DNA from: Permianibacter fluminis
GTDB lineage: Bacteria; Pseudomonadota; Gammaproteobacteria; Enterobacterales; Permianibacteraceae
DNA length: 64,000 nucleotides
Assembly: GCF_013179735.1 (NCBI RefSeq)
Contig: NZ_JABMEG010000001.1
Span: forward strand, 1,488,001-1,552,000
Direction: 5' to 3'
Positions within the stretch are counted from its first letter, which is position 1, and every line of letters begins with the position of its first letter. Of the stretch, positions 58,201-64,000 are shown one piece after another. The translations under genes were made by a program, and so were the position numbers. The notes under the pieces are model-generated. The model was given only the letters and a program-made list of their open reading frames with translations. It made no database searches and was not told the DNA's origin.

Positions 58201-58521
58201 GTCATTCGCATCGAATCCAGTATTCCGACTGTTGTATCCGCTCAGGATGTTGAACTGATTGGCAGCGGTGCGATGCGACAGTTGCGAGTAAGAGGCAGCG
58301 GTAAGGGGAGCGCGCAACTCGCTCTTTTCGTCACTGATGGTGTACACGAGACACGGGTTGTGTTTACAGCAACGGTAGCCACCAATAACGACAGCAGCGG
58401 TGGCGGTGACGGCGGCGGCTCGATGCCTGTGGCAAGTGTCGTCATGGTACTGCTAATTTTGTTAAGAAAGCCCTTTGGCAAAAAAAACGGTAATGTCCCG
58501 GTAGATACTGTCAGGCACTGA
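55276..58521 (+). CDS. Large secreted ELWxxDGT-repeat protein with GlyGly-CTERM-like tail
   Basis: 1081 residues from the ATG at 55276 (AGGA upstream). Signal peptide MRSVTMLFLLLSASSFVPVG. The body is a run of units with the motif ELWxxDGTxxGT (GRELWVYNES, GLELWVTDGTSTGSH, VELWRSDGTSNGT, AVLWLSDGSATGT, AELWLADGTASGT, RELWVSDGSSSGT), each following a phrase like FFxADDGVHG, as in beta-propeller or hyalin-like surface proteins. A C-terminal Ig-like part ends in SSGGGDGGG, a hydrophobic helix and RKPFGKK, a GlyGly-CTERM-like tail. Base composition is clearly lower in GC than the neighbours, which points to transfer. Binding partner unknown. Confidence 0.88.
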   Translation: MRSVTMLFLLLSASSFVPVGADLNPQRIADLNQRIADLNGGNPEGMQRVGDKIFFSADDGVHGRELWVYNESIHAGSLVRDIKLGSGSGISYTHDMALVDDKVFFYADDGVHGLELWVTDGTSTGSHLLLDRIPGLGSGGFVSVKAVKADDAAFLIRVAGDSSSSYLLYRSDGTEGGTYLATSLDDERQFAAETGALIAGLQFHFFDDGSGPALWWREANGNYVKAPNDLPVTQWQLQSTPKILVDGASAYLFLGNDLWYFRLDGVAAAINLTDGRCSAYSSSSPLLHQGKIYFVCQSQQNGVELWRSDGTSNGTQLHVDMIAGSGSGFDDAETLISLPQALVIEGETRSGGYGFSAIDWSSGAVTTLIEASSQGGVMLLNETPVSGELYFAKCDDISQQGFAIWKSNGTFVGTKALAEATSQNLLYGPQPFFGDEDSVFFTARYGEFALTYLFALKNGSDSAKYVAQIEPNHDYRNYPIRHDEKWYFSGRPASGSYGLWEADKFSLNSKSVIAFSDVVSDPSADGNPRSAVIVDNQLAFIADKDQLGAVLWLSDGSATGTRQVTSVPAMGESWFDYSALTAWHNQLFMMRQSGPLAGDLWRIDPVTAEASQIYNDSNKAEHCSQPFVGVTDAGLLLCTYTPAIGAELWLADGTASGTHLLRDLAEGAASSEPGQSYYQLGPTYWQGRTVFPAKSSNSNSQVWLSDGSESGTMPLSALIPEASSLSVFSMQTAGEQLVVAGTGAKGSGWYFFRNGGQQAFVSGGPSSPSHMLGSRLFFHVSDNDNTSVRASVNGAGFTELGKFQNASMSAESALVSLAGHVAFTPYGQDGHRELWVSDGSSSGTRKIPLPDNLEPKDWLNARQVASDALYLIAGNESRQEYVLRIARSPTSENGFSVERATLPFQQGSSVLGITAGTVFISAEADEAGHELWSVPLVPGTIPSLSKPGDVQVLKGAWSEPQSIVLADGDTTPETLVIRIESSIPTVVSAQDVELIGSGAMRQLRVRGSGKGSAQLALFVTDGVHETRVVFTATVATNNDSSGGGDGGGSMPVASVVMVLLILLRKPFGKKNGNVPVDTVRH

Positions 58522-58539
58522 TATTTTTCTTAAGCAATG

Positions 58540-59412
58540 TCACGACGGGTGACGCAAGGTCGCGCTGGTGCCATTGAGCTGCACCTGTACGGTTTGGCCG
58601 ATGCGCAGCGCGGCTGCCTCTGCCGGCGTGATCAGGGTGGTGATGCGATCCGCGCCGATGCCGAGCACCGCCGTCACCATCACGTCGCTGGCCTGCAGCG
58701 CCAGCACCGTGGCGTGCAGCGTGCAGCGGCCCGGCGTCAGCGCGCCGAGCAGCAATTCAGTCGGCGTGCCGAGCTGCGATGCTGCCGTTTCACTCAGCAG
58801 CAGCAAGCGCTGCGCCAATTGAAAAATTTCCCCCGGATCGTGACTGACCAGCACCGTGGTGATCTTCTGTTCGCGAAAAATCCGCGCCAGCATCTGCTGC
58901 AAGTCCTGCCGCAAGTCGGCGTCCAGCGCTGACAGCGGTTCATCCAGCAACAGCAATTGCGGCTCGCCAATCAGCGCTCGTGCCAGTGCCAGTCGCTGGC
59001 GCTGACCCCCCGACAATTGTCGGGGCAGCTGATCGCGGTGCGCGCCTAGCTCAAGCCGATCCAGCCACTCTTGTGTGCGTTTCAGATCTGGTTGGCGCTG
59101 GGCAAAACGCAACTGTTCGCTGACGGTCATATGTGGGAACAGCGCATAGTCTTGAAAGACAAAACCGATGCGGCGGTGTACGGTGTTCACGCGGCGCTGA
59201 TGGGGGGTATCGAGCCAGCATTGGTCGGCAAAATGGATCAGGCCCCGATCCGGTTGTTCCAGACCCGCGAGCAGACGCAGCAGCGTGGTCTTGCCAACGC
59301 CTGATGGACCTGACAGTGCCAGCACGTCGCCGGCAGCCAGCTCAAACGCAACGCTCAGCGACCGCTGCTGTTCGCGCGGGCCGATGCGTTTTTCCAGTTG
59401 CACGCGCAGCAT
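58540..59412 (-). CDS. modC: Molybdate ABC transporter ATP-binding protein
   Basis: 290 residues from the ATG at 59412; the longer frame runs through modB. Walker A GPSGVGKTT, signature LSGGQRQRLALARAL, Walker B LLLLDEPLSALD, and a C-terminal TOBE/Mop domain (LGIGADRITTLITPAEAAAL) that binds molybdate. It powers molybdate uptake with ModB and ModA. Its start overlaps the modB stop by 1 nt. Last gene of the operon, convergent with the ELWxxDGT gene at only 18 bases. Confidence 0.95.
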   Translation of the reverse strand: MLRVQLEKRIGPREQQRSLSVAFELAAGDVLALSGPSGVGKTTLLRLLAGLEQPDRGLIHFADQCWLDTPHQRRVNTVHRRIGFVFQDYALFPHMTVSEQLRFAQRQPDLKRTQEWLDRLELGAHRDQLPRQLSGGQRQRLALARALIGEPQLLLLDEPLSALDADLRQDLQQMLARIFREQKITTVLVSHDPGEIFQLAQRLLLLSETAASQLGTPTELLLGALTPGRCTLHATVLALQASDVMVTAVLGIGADRITTLITPAEAAALRIGQTVQVQLNGTSATLRHPS

Positions 59413-60086
59413 CAGCAGCGTTCCTGCTGTTGCTGTAGCCAACGGATGCCAAGCAGTACGACAAAGGCAAACAGCACCAGCAGCAGGGCGTATCGGTGGG
59501 CAGCGGCGTAATTCAGCGCCTCTACTTCCTGATACAGCGCGATCGACACTACCCGGGTCTGGCCGGGAATGTTGCCACCCAGCATCAGCACCACACCGAA
59601 CTCGCCCACCGTATGGGCAAAGCTCAGCACGATGCCGGACAGCAGCGCCGGCCGGCACTGCGGCAGCACCACCCGCCACAGCGTGGTGCGGTCGGTTTTG
59701 CCGCAGCAGCGCGCCGCTTCGATTTGCGACCAAGGCACTTGCCGGAAACTGCCGAGCAAGGGTTGCAGCATGAACGGCAAGCTGAACAGGCAGGAGCCGA
59801 TGACCAAACCCGAAAAACTGAACGCCAACCGTAGCGAAAGGGTTTCCTGCAGCCAGCTTCCGAACCAGGAGGCCGGGCTGAATGCCAGCAACAGGTAAAA
59901 TCCGAGTACGGTGGGCGGTAACACCAGTGGCAAATTGCACAACACTTCGACCAGCCATTTGCGTCGCCGCACCTGACCGGGCGGATCGAATGCCAGCCAG
60001 CCGGCCAGTGGCACGCACAGCAGCAGCAACAGGCTGGTGGTCAGCGTCGCCAGTTGCGCCGTCAACCAGAACGGATGCCAGTTCAT
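59412..60086 (-). CDS. modB: Molybdate ABC transporter permease
   Basis: 224 residues from the ATG at 60086, with five or so membrane spans and the EAA-type loop EAARCCGKTDRTTLWRVVLP; FAHTVGEFGVVLMLGGNIPG is typical of ModB. Start overlaps the upstream Mop-protein stop by 4 nt (60083-60086). It forms the membrane channel for molybdate import. Secure call. Confidence 0.95.
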   Translation of the reverse strand: MNWHPFWLTAQLATLTTSLLLLLCVPLAGWLAFDPPGQVRRRKWLVEVLCNLPLVLPPTVLGFYLLLAFSPASWFGSWLQETLSLRLAFSFSGLVIGSCLFSLPFMLQPLLGSFRQVPWSQIEAARCCGKTDRTTLWRVVLPQCRPALLSGIVLSFAHTVGEFGVVLMLGGNIPGQTRVVSIALYQEVEALNYAAAHRYALLLVLFAFVVLLGIRWLQQQQERC

Positions 60087-60496
60087 GGGCTCGTCGTCGC
60101 CAGCAGTTCGATCTGCATTTCGTTGGCTTTGACCAACCACTCCACCTGATCACCTACCTGCAATTGCAGCCGGCGCGCTGAGCCGCTGGTGATCACGCTG
60201 GTCAGTGCATGCGGGCCAAACTGCAGTTGCACCGCGGTCAGCAATTTGCCGTGGCCGATACCGGTGACCGTCGCCGGATGGCGATTGCGAAAGGACAATT
60301 CACCACGCAGGTTTTTTGCCAACGCGATTTCGGTTTCCTTGAAGCTGAGTCGAACCGCTGCGCCGAGTGGCCACTGTGGTTGGGCGCCGGCATGCAGCAG
60401 CAGCGCCGTGAACGGCGCGCCATCGACCGCGACATCGGCCAGCAGCACGCCATGTTCCTGCTCCAGCGCCAGCAGCTGGCCGGGTAATTCGTTCAT
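60083..60496 (-). CDS. Mop/TOBE-domain molybdate-binding protein
   Basis: 137 residues. It looks like two tandem Mop/TOBE-type modules: residues about 1-65 and a second from SFRNRHPATVTGIGHGKLLT through TSVITSGSARRLQLQVGDQV. The second has the classic TOBE layout; the first is weaker. Mop proteins store or buffer molybdate, and the ModE regulator uses the same fold, but there is no DNA-binding domain here. Its place between modA and modB, with 4-nt overlap to modB, is unusual and ties it to molybdate handling. Confidence 0.8.
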   Translation of the reverse strand: MNELPGQLLALEQEHGVLLADVAVDGAPFTALLLHAGAQPQWPLGAAVRLSFKETEIALAKNLRGELSFRNRHPATVTGIGHGKLLTAVQLQFGPHALTSVITSGSARRLQLQVGDQVEWLVKANEMQIELLATTSP

Positions 60497-60525
60497 CGCA
60501 GTACCGTAGTGAAGAGTGGAGCGTG

Positions 60526-61329
60526 TTATGGCAACAAATAGCCGTAGCGCTGAAAAATGGCGCGCGCCGTCGGGCTGAACAAAAACGCGTAAAAGCGTTC
60601 GGCGCGGGCGCGCTCATGGCCCTCGGCATAGCGCAGCAGCACGGCCGACTGGACGATCGGCGCGTAGCTGTCGGCGGCGACTTCGCGCCATTGTCCGGGC
60701 ACCGCATCGCCTTGGGCGATCACCACCGATTTGGCGGTGAAGCCGATATCGGCCGCACCGCTGACGATGAACTGGCTGGTCTGGCCGATGCTTTCGCCAT
60801 AGACCAGTTTGGTTTGCACGTCGCGCAGCAATTGGAAGTGCTGCAGCGCCCGCGCTGCTTCGCGACCATAGGGCGCGGTGTCCGGATTGGCGATTGCGAT
60901 ATGCTGGACACGCTCGCTCCGCAGCAGCGCCTGCCAGTCGTCGATTGGCAGCTCGCGAGTGGTCCAGACGATCAGAGTGCCGATGGCGTAAGGGCGCGGC
61001 GGCAGCAAGGCAAAACCGTCGCTGTGCAGCGCTTTGGGGTAATCGCTGTCGGCGGCCAGCAGCAGATGAAAGGGCGCACCCTGGCGAATCTGGGTGCTCA
61101 GTTTGCCGGTGGCACCGAAGCTGCCTCGGGCGACAATGCCGGTCTCCTTTTCGAAGGCACTGGCCAACTCGGTGAACGCGCCCTGCAGGTTGGCGGCAAC
61201 GGCAACGGACAGCGAGTCGTCCGTGCCGGCGCTGGCCCGGCCGAACGGCAGGGCGCTGATCAGCAACAACGCGCCGAATAGCGCAGCGCGGCTGCCGCGT
61301 GTGAGCAGATGGCCAGTGAACCTCGACAT
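60526..61329 (-). CDS. modA: Molybdate ABC transporter substrate-binding protein
   Basis: 267 residues from the ATG at 61329. Signal peptide with cleavage near ASAG, then the ModA/WtpA-type start SLSVAVAANLQGAFTELASA and the anion-site segments GSFGATGKLSTQIRQGAPF, PYGREAARAL and ADIGFTAKSVV. It captures molybdate (or tungstate) in the periplasm for ModBC. First gene of the operon; the next gene follows after 29 nt. Divergent from msrA. No ModE-type operator was recognised upstream. Confidence 0.93.
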   Translation of the reverse strand: MSRFTGHLLTRGSRAALFGALLLISALPFGRASAGTDDSLSVAVAANLQGAFTELASAFEKETGIVARGSFGATGKLSTQIRQGAPFHLLLAADSDYPKALHSDGFALLPPRPYAIGTLIVWTTRELPIDDWQALLRSERVQHIAIANPDTAPYGREAARALQHFQLLRDVQTKLVYGESIGQTSQFIVSGAADIGFTAKSVVIAQGDAVPGQWREVAADSYAPIVQSAVLLRYAEGHERARAERFYAFLFSPTARAIFQRYGYLLP

Positions 61330-61369
61330 CGTGCGACTCCGTACAACCGACGCTGACTGCGTGGCGCAC

Positions 61370-61397
61370 AGTATAGAGCCGCGGCCATCGGGCTGAA
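61370..61397 (-). promoter_or_regulatory. Candidate sigma-70 promoter of the mod operon
   Basis: On the minus strand TTCAGC (61397-61392) and TATACT (61375-61370) are 16 bases apart, about 40 bases before the modA start. By eye only. Confidence 0.4.
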
Positions 61398-61490
61398 CAT
61401 CGGTACCATCAGGTCGCGGCGTTTTTGTAATGAAACGGCCGGGCGTGCGTCCAAACGGACGTTGCTGACCGTGCACCAAAGGAGTTTGTG

Positions 61491-62132
61491 ATGTCTGAAG
61501 CTTGTGCAATACCCGGCCAAGGCTTGCGCGTTGCCCCCAATGCGGTACCGCTGCCGGAAAGCGCGCCGCCACCTGCCGGAGCGACAGCCGAACTGATTCT
61601 CGCCGGCGGCTGCTTCTGGTGTACCGAGGCGGTGTTTGCCGCGCTCAAGGGCGTGCACAGCGTCGAGTCCGGTTACGTCGGTGGCAGTGCCGAGTCGGCC
61701 GATTATCGCCGGGTGTGCAATGGCGATACCGGCCATGCCGAGGCCATACGGATTCAGTTCGATGGCCAGCAGATCAGTGCCGGCGAGTTGCTGAAAATCT
61801 TCTTTGCCGTGGCCCACGACCCGACCCAGAAAGATCGGCAAGGCCATGATCGCGGCACGCAGTATCGTTCGGCTGTGTTCGTCCACGATGCGGCCGAGCG
61901 CGAATTTGTTGAACGCTATATCCGACAACTGGATCAGGCCGGAATTTTCACCGGTCCGATCGCCACCACGGTGGAGCCGTTGACGACGTTCTATCGCGCC
62001 GAGGCGTATCACCAGCAATATGCAGCGCGCAATCCCTGGCAACCGTATATCCAGGCCGTCGCGGTGCCGAAGATGGAAAAATTGCAGCACTATTTTGCCG
62101 CCGCGATCAAAGCCGATGCTGAATCCGAATGA
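61491..62132 (+). CDS. msrA: Peptide methionine sulfoxide reductase A
   Basis: 213 residues from the ATG at 61491, six bases after AAAGGAG; the GTG just before it is an alternative. Catalytic GGCFWCTEAVF near residue 40, then GYVGG, the YRRVCNGDTGHAEAIRI segment and HDPTQKDRQGHDRGTQYRS, all standard MsrA features. An N-terminal stretch of about 35 residues precedes the fold. It reduces methionine-S-sulfoxide with thioredoxin. It is followed 64 nt later by msrB. Confidence 0.96.
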   Translation: MSEACAIPGQGLRVAPNAVPLPESAPPPAGATAELILAGGCFWCTEAVFAALKGVHSVESGYVGGSAESADYRRVCNGDTGHAEAIRIQFDGQQISAGELLKIFFAVAHDPTQKDRQGHDRGTQYRSAVFVHDAAEREFVERYIRQLDQAGIFTGPIATTVEPLTTFYRAEAYHQQYAARNPWQPYIQAVAVPKMEKLQHYFAAAIKADAESE

Positions 62133-62196
62133 AGCGTGTACTTGATCGTGCTGCGTGTTGGCCAACAGACAATTGAACTCGACAGGAGACATCCCG

Positions 62197-62691
62197 ATGA
62201 AACCCATCGCCTTGCCCGATGGCCCGGCGCCCGTCCGCTCCGCCAGTGGCTACCAGTTACAAGGGCTAAGCGGCGAACAGCGTAACCAGCTGGCGGCCGC
62301 ACTCAGTGCGGATGAGCGTCGGGTGTTGTTGGATCATGGCACCGAGCGGCCGTTTTGCGGCACCCTGCTCGATAACAAGCAGGCCGGCAGTTATTGCTGT
62401 CGGCTGTGCGGTTTGCCGCTGTTCTCGTCGCAGGCAAAATTTGATTCCGGCACCGGCTGGCCCAGTTTTTTTGCCCCGTTTGATCCGCACCATATTCGCT
62501 ATATTCGCGACACCAGCCACGGCATGATCCGCATTGAAATCCGTTGCCAGCGCTGCGACAGTCATCTCGGTCATGTTTTTCCGGATGGGCCGAAGGAAAC
62601 GGGCTGGCGCTATTGCTTGAATTCGATCGCGATGCACTTCCGGGCCGAGGGCGAGCCATTGACGGATGCGGCGGAATTGCCGCAGATCTGA
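62197..62691 (+). CDS. msrB: Peptide methionine sulfoxide reductase B
   Basis: 164 residues from the ATG at 62197 (CAGGAGAC upstream). MsrB features: zinc pairs CRLCG and [22 protein letters not shown], and the catalytic Cys in [11 protein letters not shown]. It reduces methionine-R-sulfoxide, completing the work of MsrA, with which it is probably cotranscribed. Single-domain form; not fused to MsrA. Confidence 0.96.
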   Translation: MKPIALPDGPAPVRSASGYQLQGLSGEQRNQLAAALSADERRVLLDHGTERPFCGTLLDNKQAGSYCCRLCGLPLFSSQAKFDSGTGWPSFFAPFDPHHIRYIRDTSHGMIRIEIRCQRCDSHLGHVFPDGPKETGWRYCLNSIAMHFRAEGEPLTDAAELPQI

Positions 62692-62741
62692 TGGCTGCGT
62701 GCGGGCCGCAGTGGATGACATGAGGCGGCCCGCTGGCCGCT

Positions 62742-63413
62742 TCAGTGCACTGCCAGCGCCTGCAGCAGCAAGGTGGCGGTGACGGCGCTGGAGGCGGGAT
62801 TCTGACCGGTGATGAGCCAGCCATCGCGCACGACATGGGCCTGAAAATTTTCCGCGGCAACAAAACGGGCACCGCATTCGCGCAGTTGCGATTCCAGCAG
62901 GAAGGGCATTGAGGTATCGAGCGCGACGGCGCGCTCTTCGGCATTGGTGAAGGCAGTCAAGCGTTTGCCATGCACCAGCGGCAGCTCGTTGTCATCGCGG
63001 GCATTGACCAGCGCAGCCGGGCCGTGACAAACCGCTGCAATCATTTTTTTCTGCTGAAAAAATTCCCGCAGCAATCGGCTCATGGCGCTGCTGGTCGCCA
63101 GATCAAACATGCAGCCATGGCCACCGGGAATGAACACGGCATCGAACTGACTGGCATGCACGTTGCTGAGTACGTCGGTGTGCGCCAACGCGGCGACAGC
63201 CGGTTGCCACTCCGGGTGGGCATCCAGCTCGGCTGCGCTGGCGGGATCGATCGGCGCCGCGCCGCCAGCCGGGCTCGCCACTGTCAGCCGCACCGCTGAC
63301 TGGCGGAACTGCAGATACGGCACGGCAAATTCTTCCAGCCACAGACCGGTGGCTTTACCCGTGCTCATGCGACTGGCACTGGTGACCACCAACAAGAGAT
63401 GAACCGGTTTCAT
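62742..63413 (-). CDS. DJ-1/PfpI-family protein, type 1 glutamine amidotransferase-like
   Basis: 223 residues from the ATG at 63413. The nucleophile elbow AAVCHGPAALVNA holds the conserved Cys, with the acidic WLEEFAVPY near residue 26 and the FIPGGHGCMFDL loop. This matches the Hsp31/YDR533C-like subgroup, which includes glyoxalase III and chaperone activities. No signal peptide. Convergent with msrB, divergent in origin from the next gene. Exact activity is not decidable here. Confidence 0.88.
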   Translation of the reverse strand: MKPVHLLLVVTSASRMSTGKATGLWLEEFAVPYLQFRQSAVRLTVASPAGGAAPIDPASAAELDAHPEWQPAVAALAHTDVLSNVHASQFDAVFIPGGHGCMFDLATSSAMSRLLREFFQQKKMIAAVCHGPAALVNARDDNELPLVHGKRLTAFTNAEERAVALDTSMPFLLESQLRECGARFVAAENFQAHVVRDGWLITGQNPASSAVTATLLLQALAVH

Positions 63414-63501
63414 CTGCAGACTCCTTTGCGATGAACTTCCACCACTGTAGCAGCGGCAGCGTGGTTTCGCTGACCGGCGGGCCGGGTGCCCGCCGTTCAC
63501 G

Positions 63502-64000
63502 TTATTCCGTTGCCGTAGGGCGCACGACGGATTCTGCCTTACCGGATTCGGATTCGGGCGCGCGGGAAACGGCCGCTGTCCAGATCTCGCCATGCGCTCT
63601 GACCAGCTGCTGGCGGTCGCGTTCAAATTGCGCTTCCAGTTCCGTGCGCGCGGCTTTTGCCAGACTGAGCCGGCTGGCTTCGTCGGTCAGGTGGCGTTGC
63701 AGTGCGGTCAGTGTTTGCAGATTGTGCCGACGGAAACGGTCCGCCAGTTCGCGGGCGTGATGGGCGTCGTGGCCCAATTGTTCCAGCGCGCGCCGACCGA
63801 GCCGCAGCGCCGACTCAAACGTTTCCCGCTCCAGCACTTCGACGCCGCGCTGACGCAATTCGTAGTAGTGGCTGACGTTGCGGGCGCGCGCCAGAATGGC
63901 CAGCTGCGGAAAATGTGCCCGCACCTTGTCAACCAGCGCGAGATTGTCGTTGACGTCATCGATGGCATTGATCAGCAGCCGGGCCCGGTCGGCGCCGGCG
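63502..64000 (-). CDS. KefB/KefC-type K+/H+ antiporter, C-terminal part (5' end outside window)
   Basis: The frame is open to the window edge at 64000. The visible 165 or so residues are the end of the cytoplasmic RCK/TrkA-N domain and tail of KefB/KefC: LLINAIDDVNDNLALVDKVR, then FPQLAILARARNVSHYYELR and GVEVLERETFESALRLGRRA. The rest is a helical tail. These are glutathione-gated potassium efflux systems that protect against electrophiles. The membrane part lies outside the window, so B and C cannot be told apart. Confidence 0.85.
   Translation of the reverse strand, partial: AGADRARLLINAIDDVNDNLALVDKVRAHFPQLAILARARNVSHYYELRQRGVEVLERETFESALRLGRRALEQLGHDAHHARELADRFRRHNLQTLTALQRHLTDEASRLSLAKAARTELEAQFERDRQQLVRAHGEIWTAAVSRAPESESGKAESVVRPTATE

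Overview
The window reads as chromosomal DNA of a Gammaproteobacterium. It carries an AcrAB/NodT-type RND pump with an AcrR-like repressor, YadG/YadH, Mpl, UbiX, class I fructose-1,6-bisphosphatase, ModABC, MsrA/MsrB and a KefB/KefC-type protein. It also carries proteins with two different C-terminal sorting tails (GlyGly-CTERM-like and PEP-CTERM). Base composition looks like high-50s %GC by eye; it was not computed. No rRNA, tRNA, CRISPR array, prophage or insertion sequence was seen. I cannot name the species.

Region by region. (1) 1-9322: a tightly packed plus-strand cluster with a large repetitive surface protein (5' end outside the window), a putative outer-membrane beta-barrel, a triheme c-type lipoprotein, a Tat-exported FecR-domain protein and a CHASE2 adenylate cyclase, closed by a terminator. 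(2) 9450-15428: an unknown secreted protein, a K+-independent-type H+-pyrophosphatase, a small zinc-ribbon membrane protein and the YadGH ABC exporter. (3) 15791-23247: a PAS-PAS-GGDEF-EAL protein, a DUF2310 zinc-ribbon protein, ubiX, mpl with a membrane protein, REP-type repeats and a PPi-type phosphofructokinase. (4) 23374-26086: two tandem paralogous PEP-CTERM proteins, each behind a sigma-54 (-24/-12) promoter match, then a small membrane protein behind short tandem repeats. (5) 26126-34225: acrR-like regulator, RND pump operon with a palindromic operator in the divergent promoter, a PAP2 phosphatase and a DUF3330 protein. (6) 34397-40340: a CHASE-PAS-PAS histidine kinase with three receiver domains, next to a REC-PAS-GGDEF-EAL protein. 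(7) 40467-46226: two secreted proteins sharing a beta-propeller-like domain, flanking a pirin. (8) 46302-55158: small enzymes and unknowns, fbp, a translationally coupled pair of PNPOx-fold proteins (the second with GAF and a winged-helix-like tail), a hemerythrin-like protein and a CHASE-like GGDEF cyclase. (9) 55276-64000: a lower-GC ELWxxDGT-repeat secreted protein, a mod operon with an extra Mop/TOBE protein, msrA-msrB, a DJ-1/PfpI protein and the end of a KefB/KefC-type gene.

Together: the window is rich in signalling (one class III cyclase, three GGDEF proteins, one hybrid kinase) and in surface proteins. H+-PPase, PPi-type PFK and FBPase in one window suggest PPi-linked glycolysis/gluconeogenesis. 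The most system-like stretches are the 1-9274 surface/FecR/cyclase cluster, the sigma-54-driven PEP-CTERM pair, the paired propeller proteins around the pirin, and the PNPOx/GAF couple. Functions for these are inference from domains and gene order.
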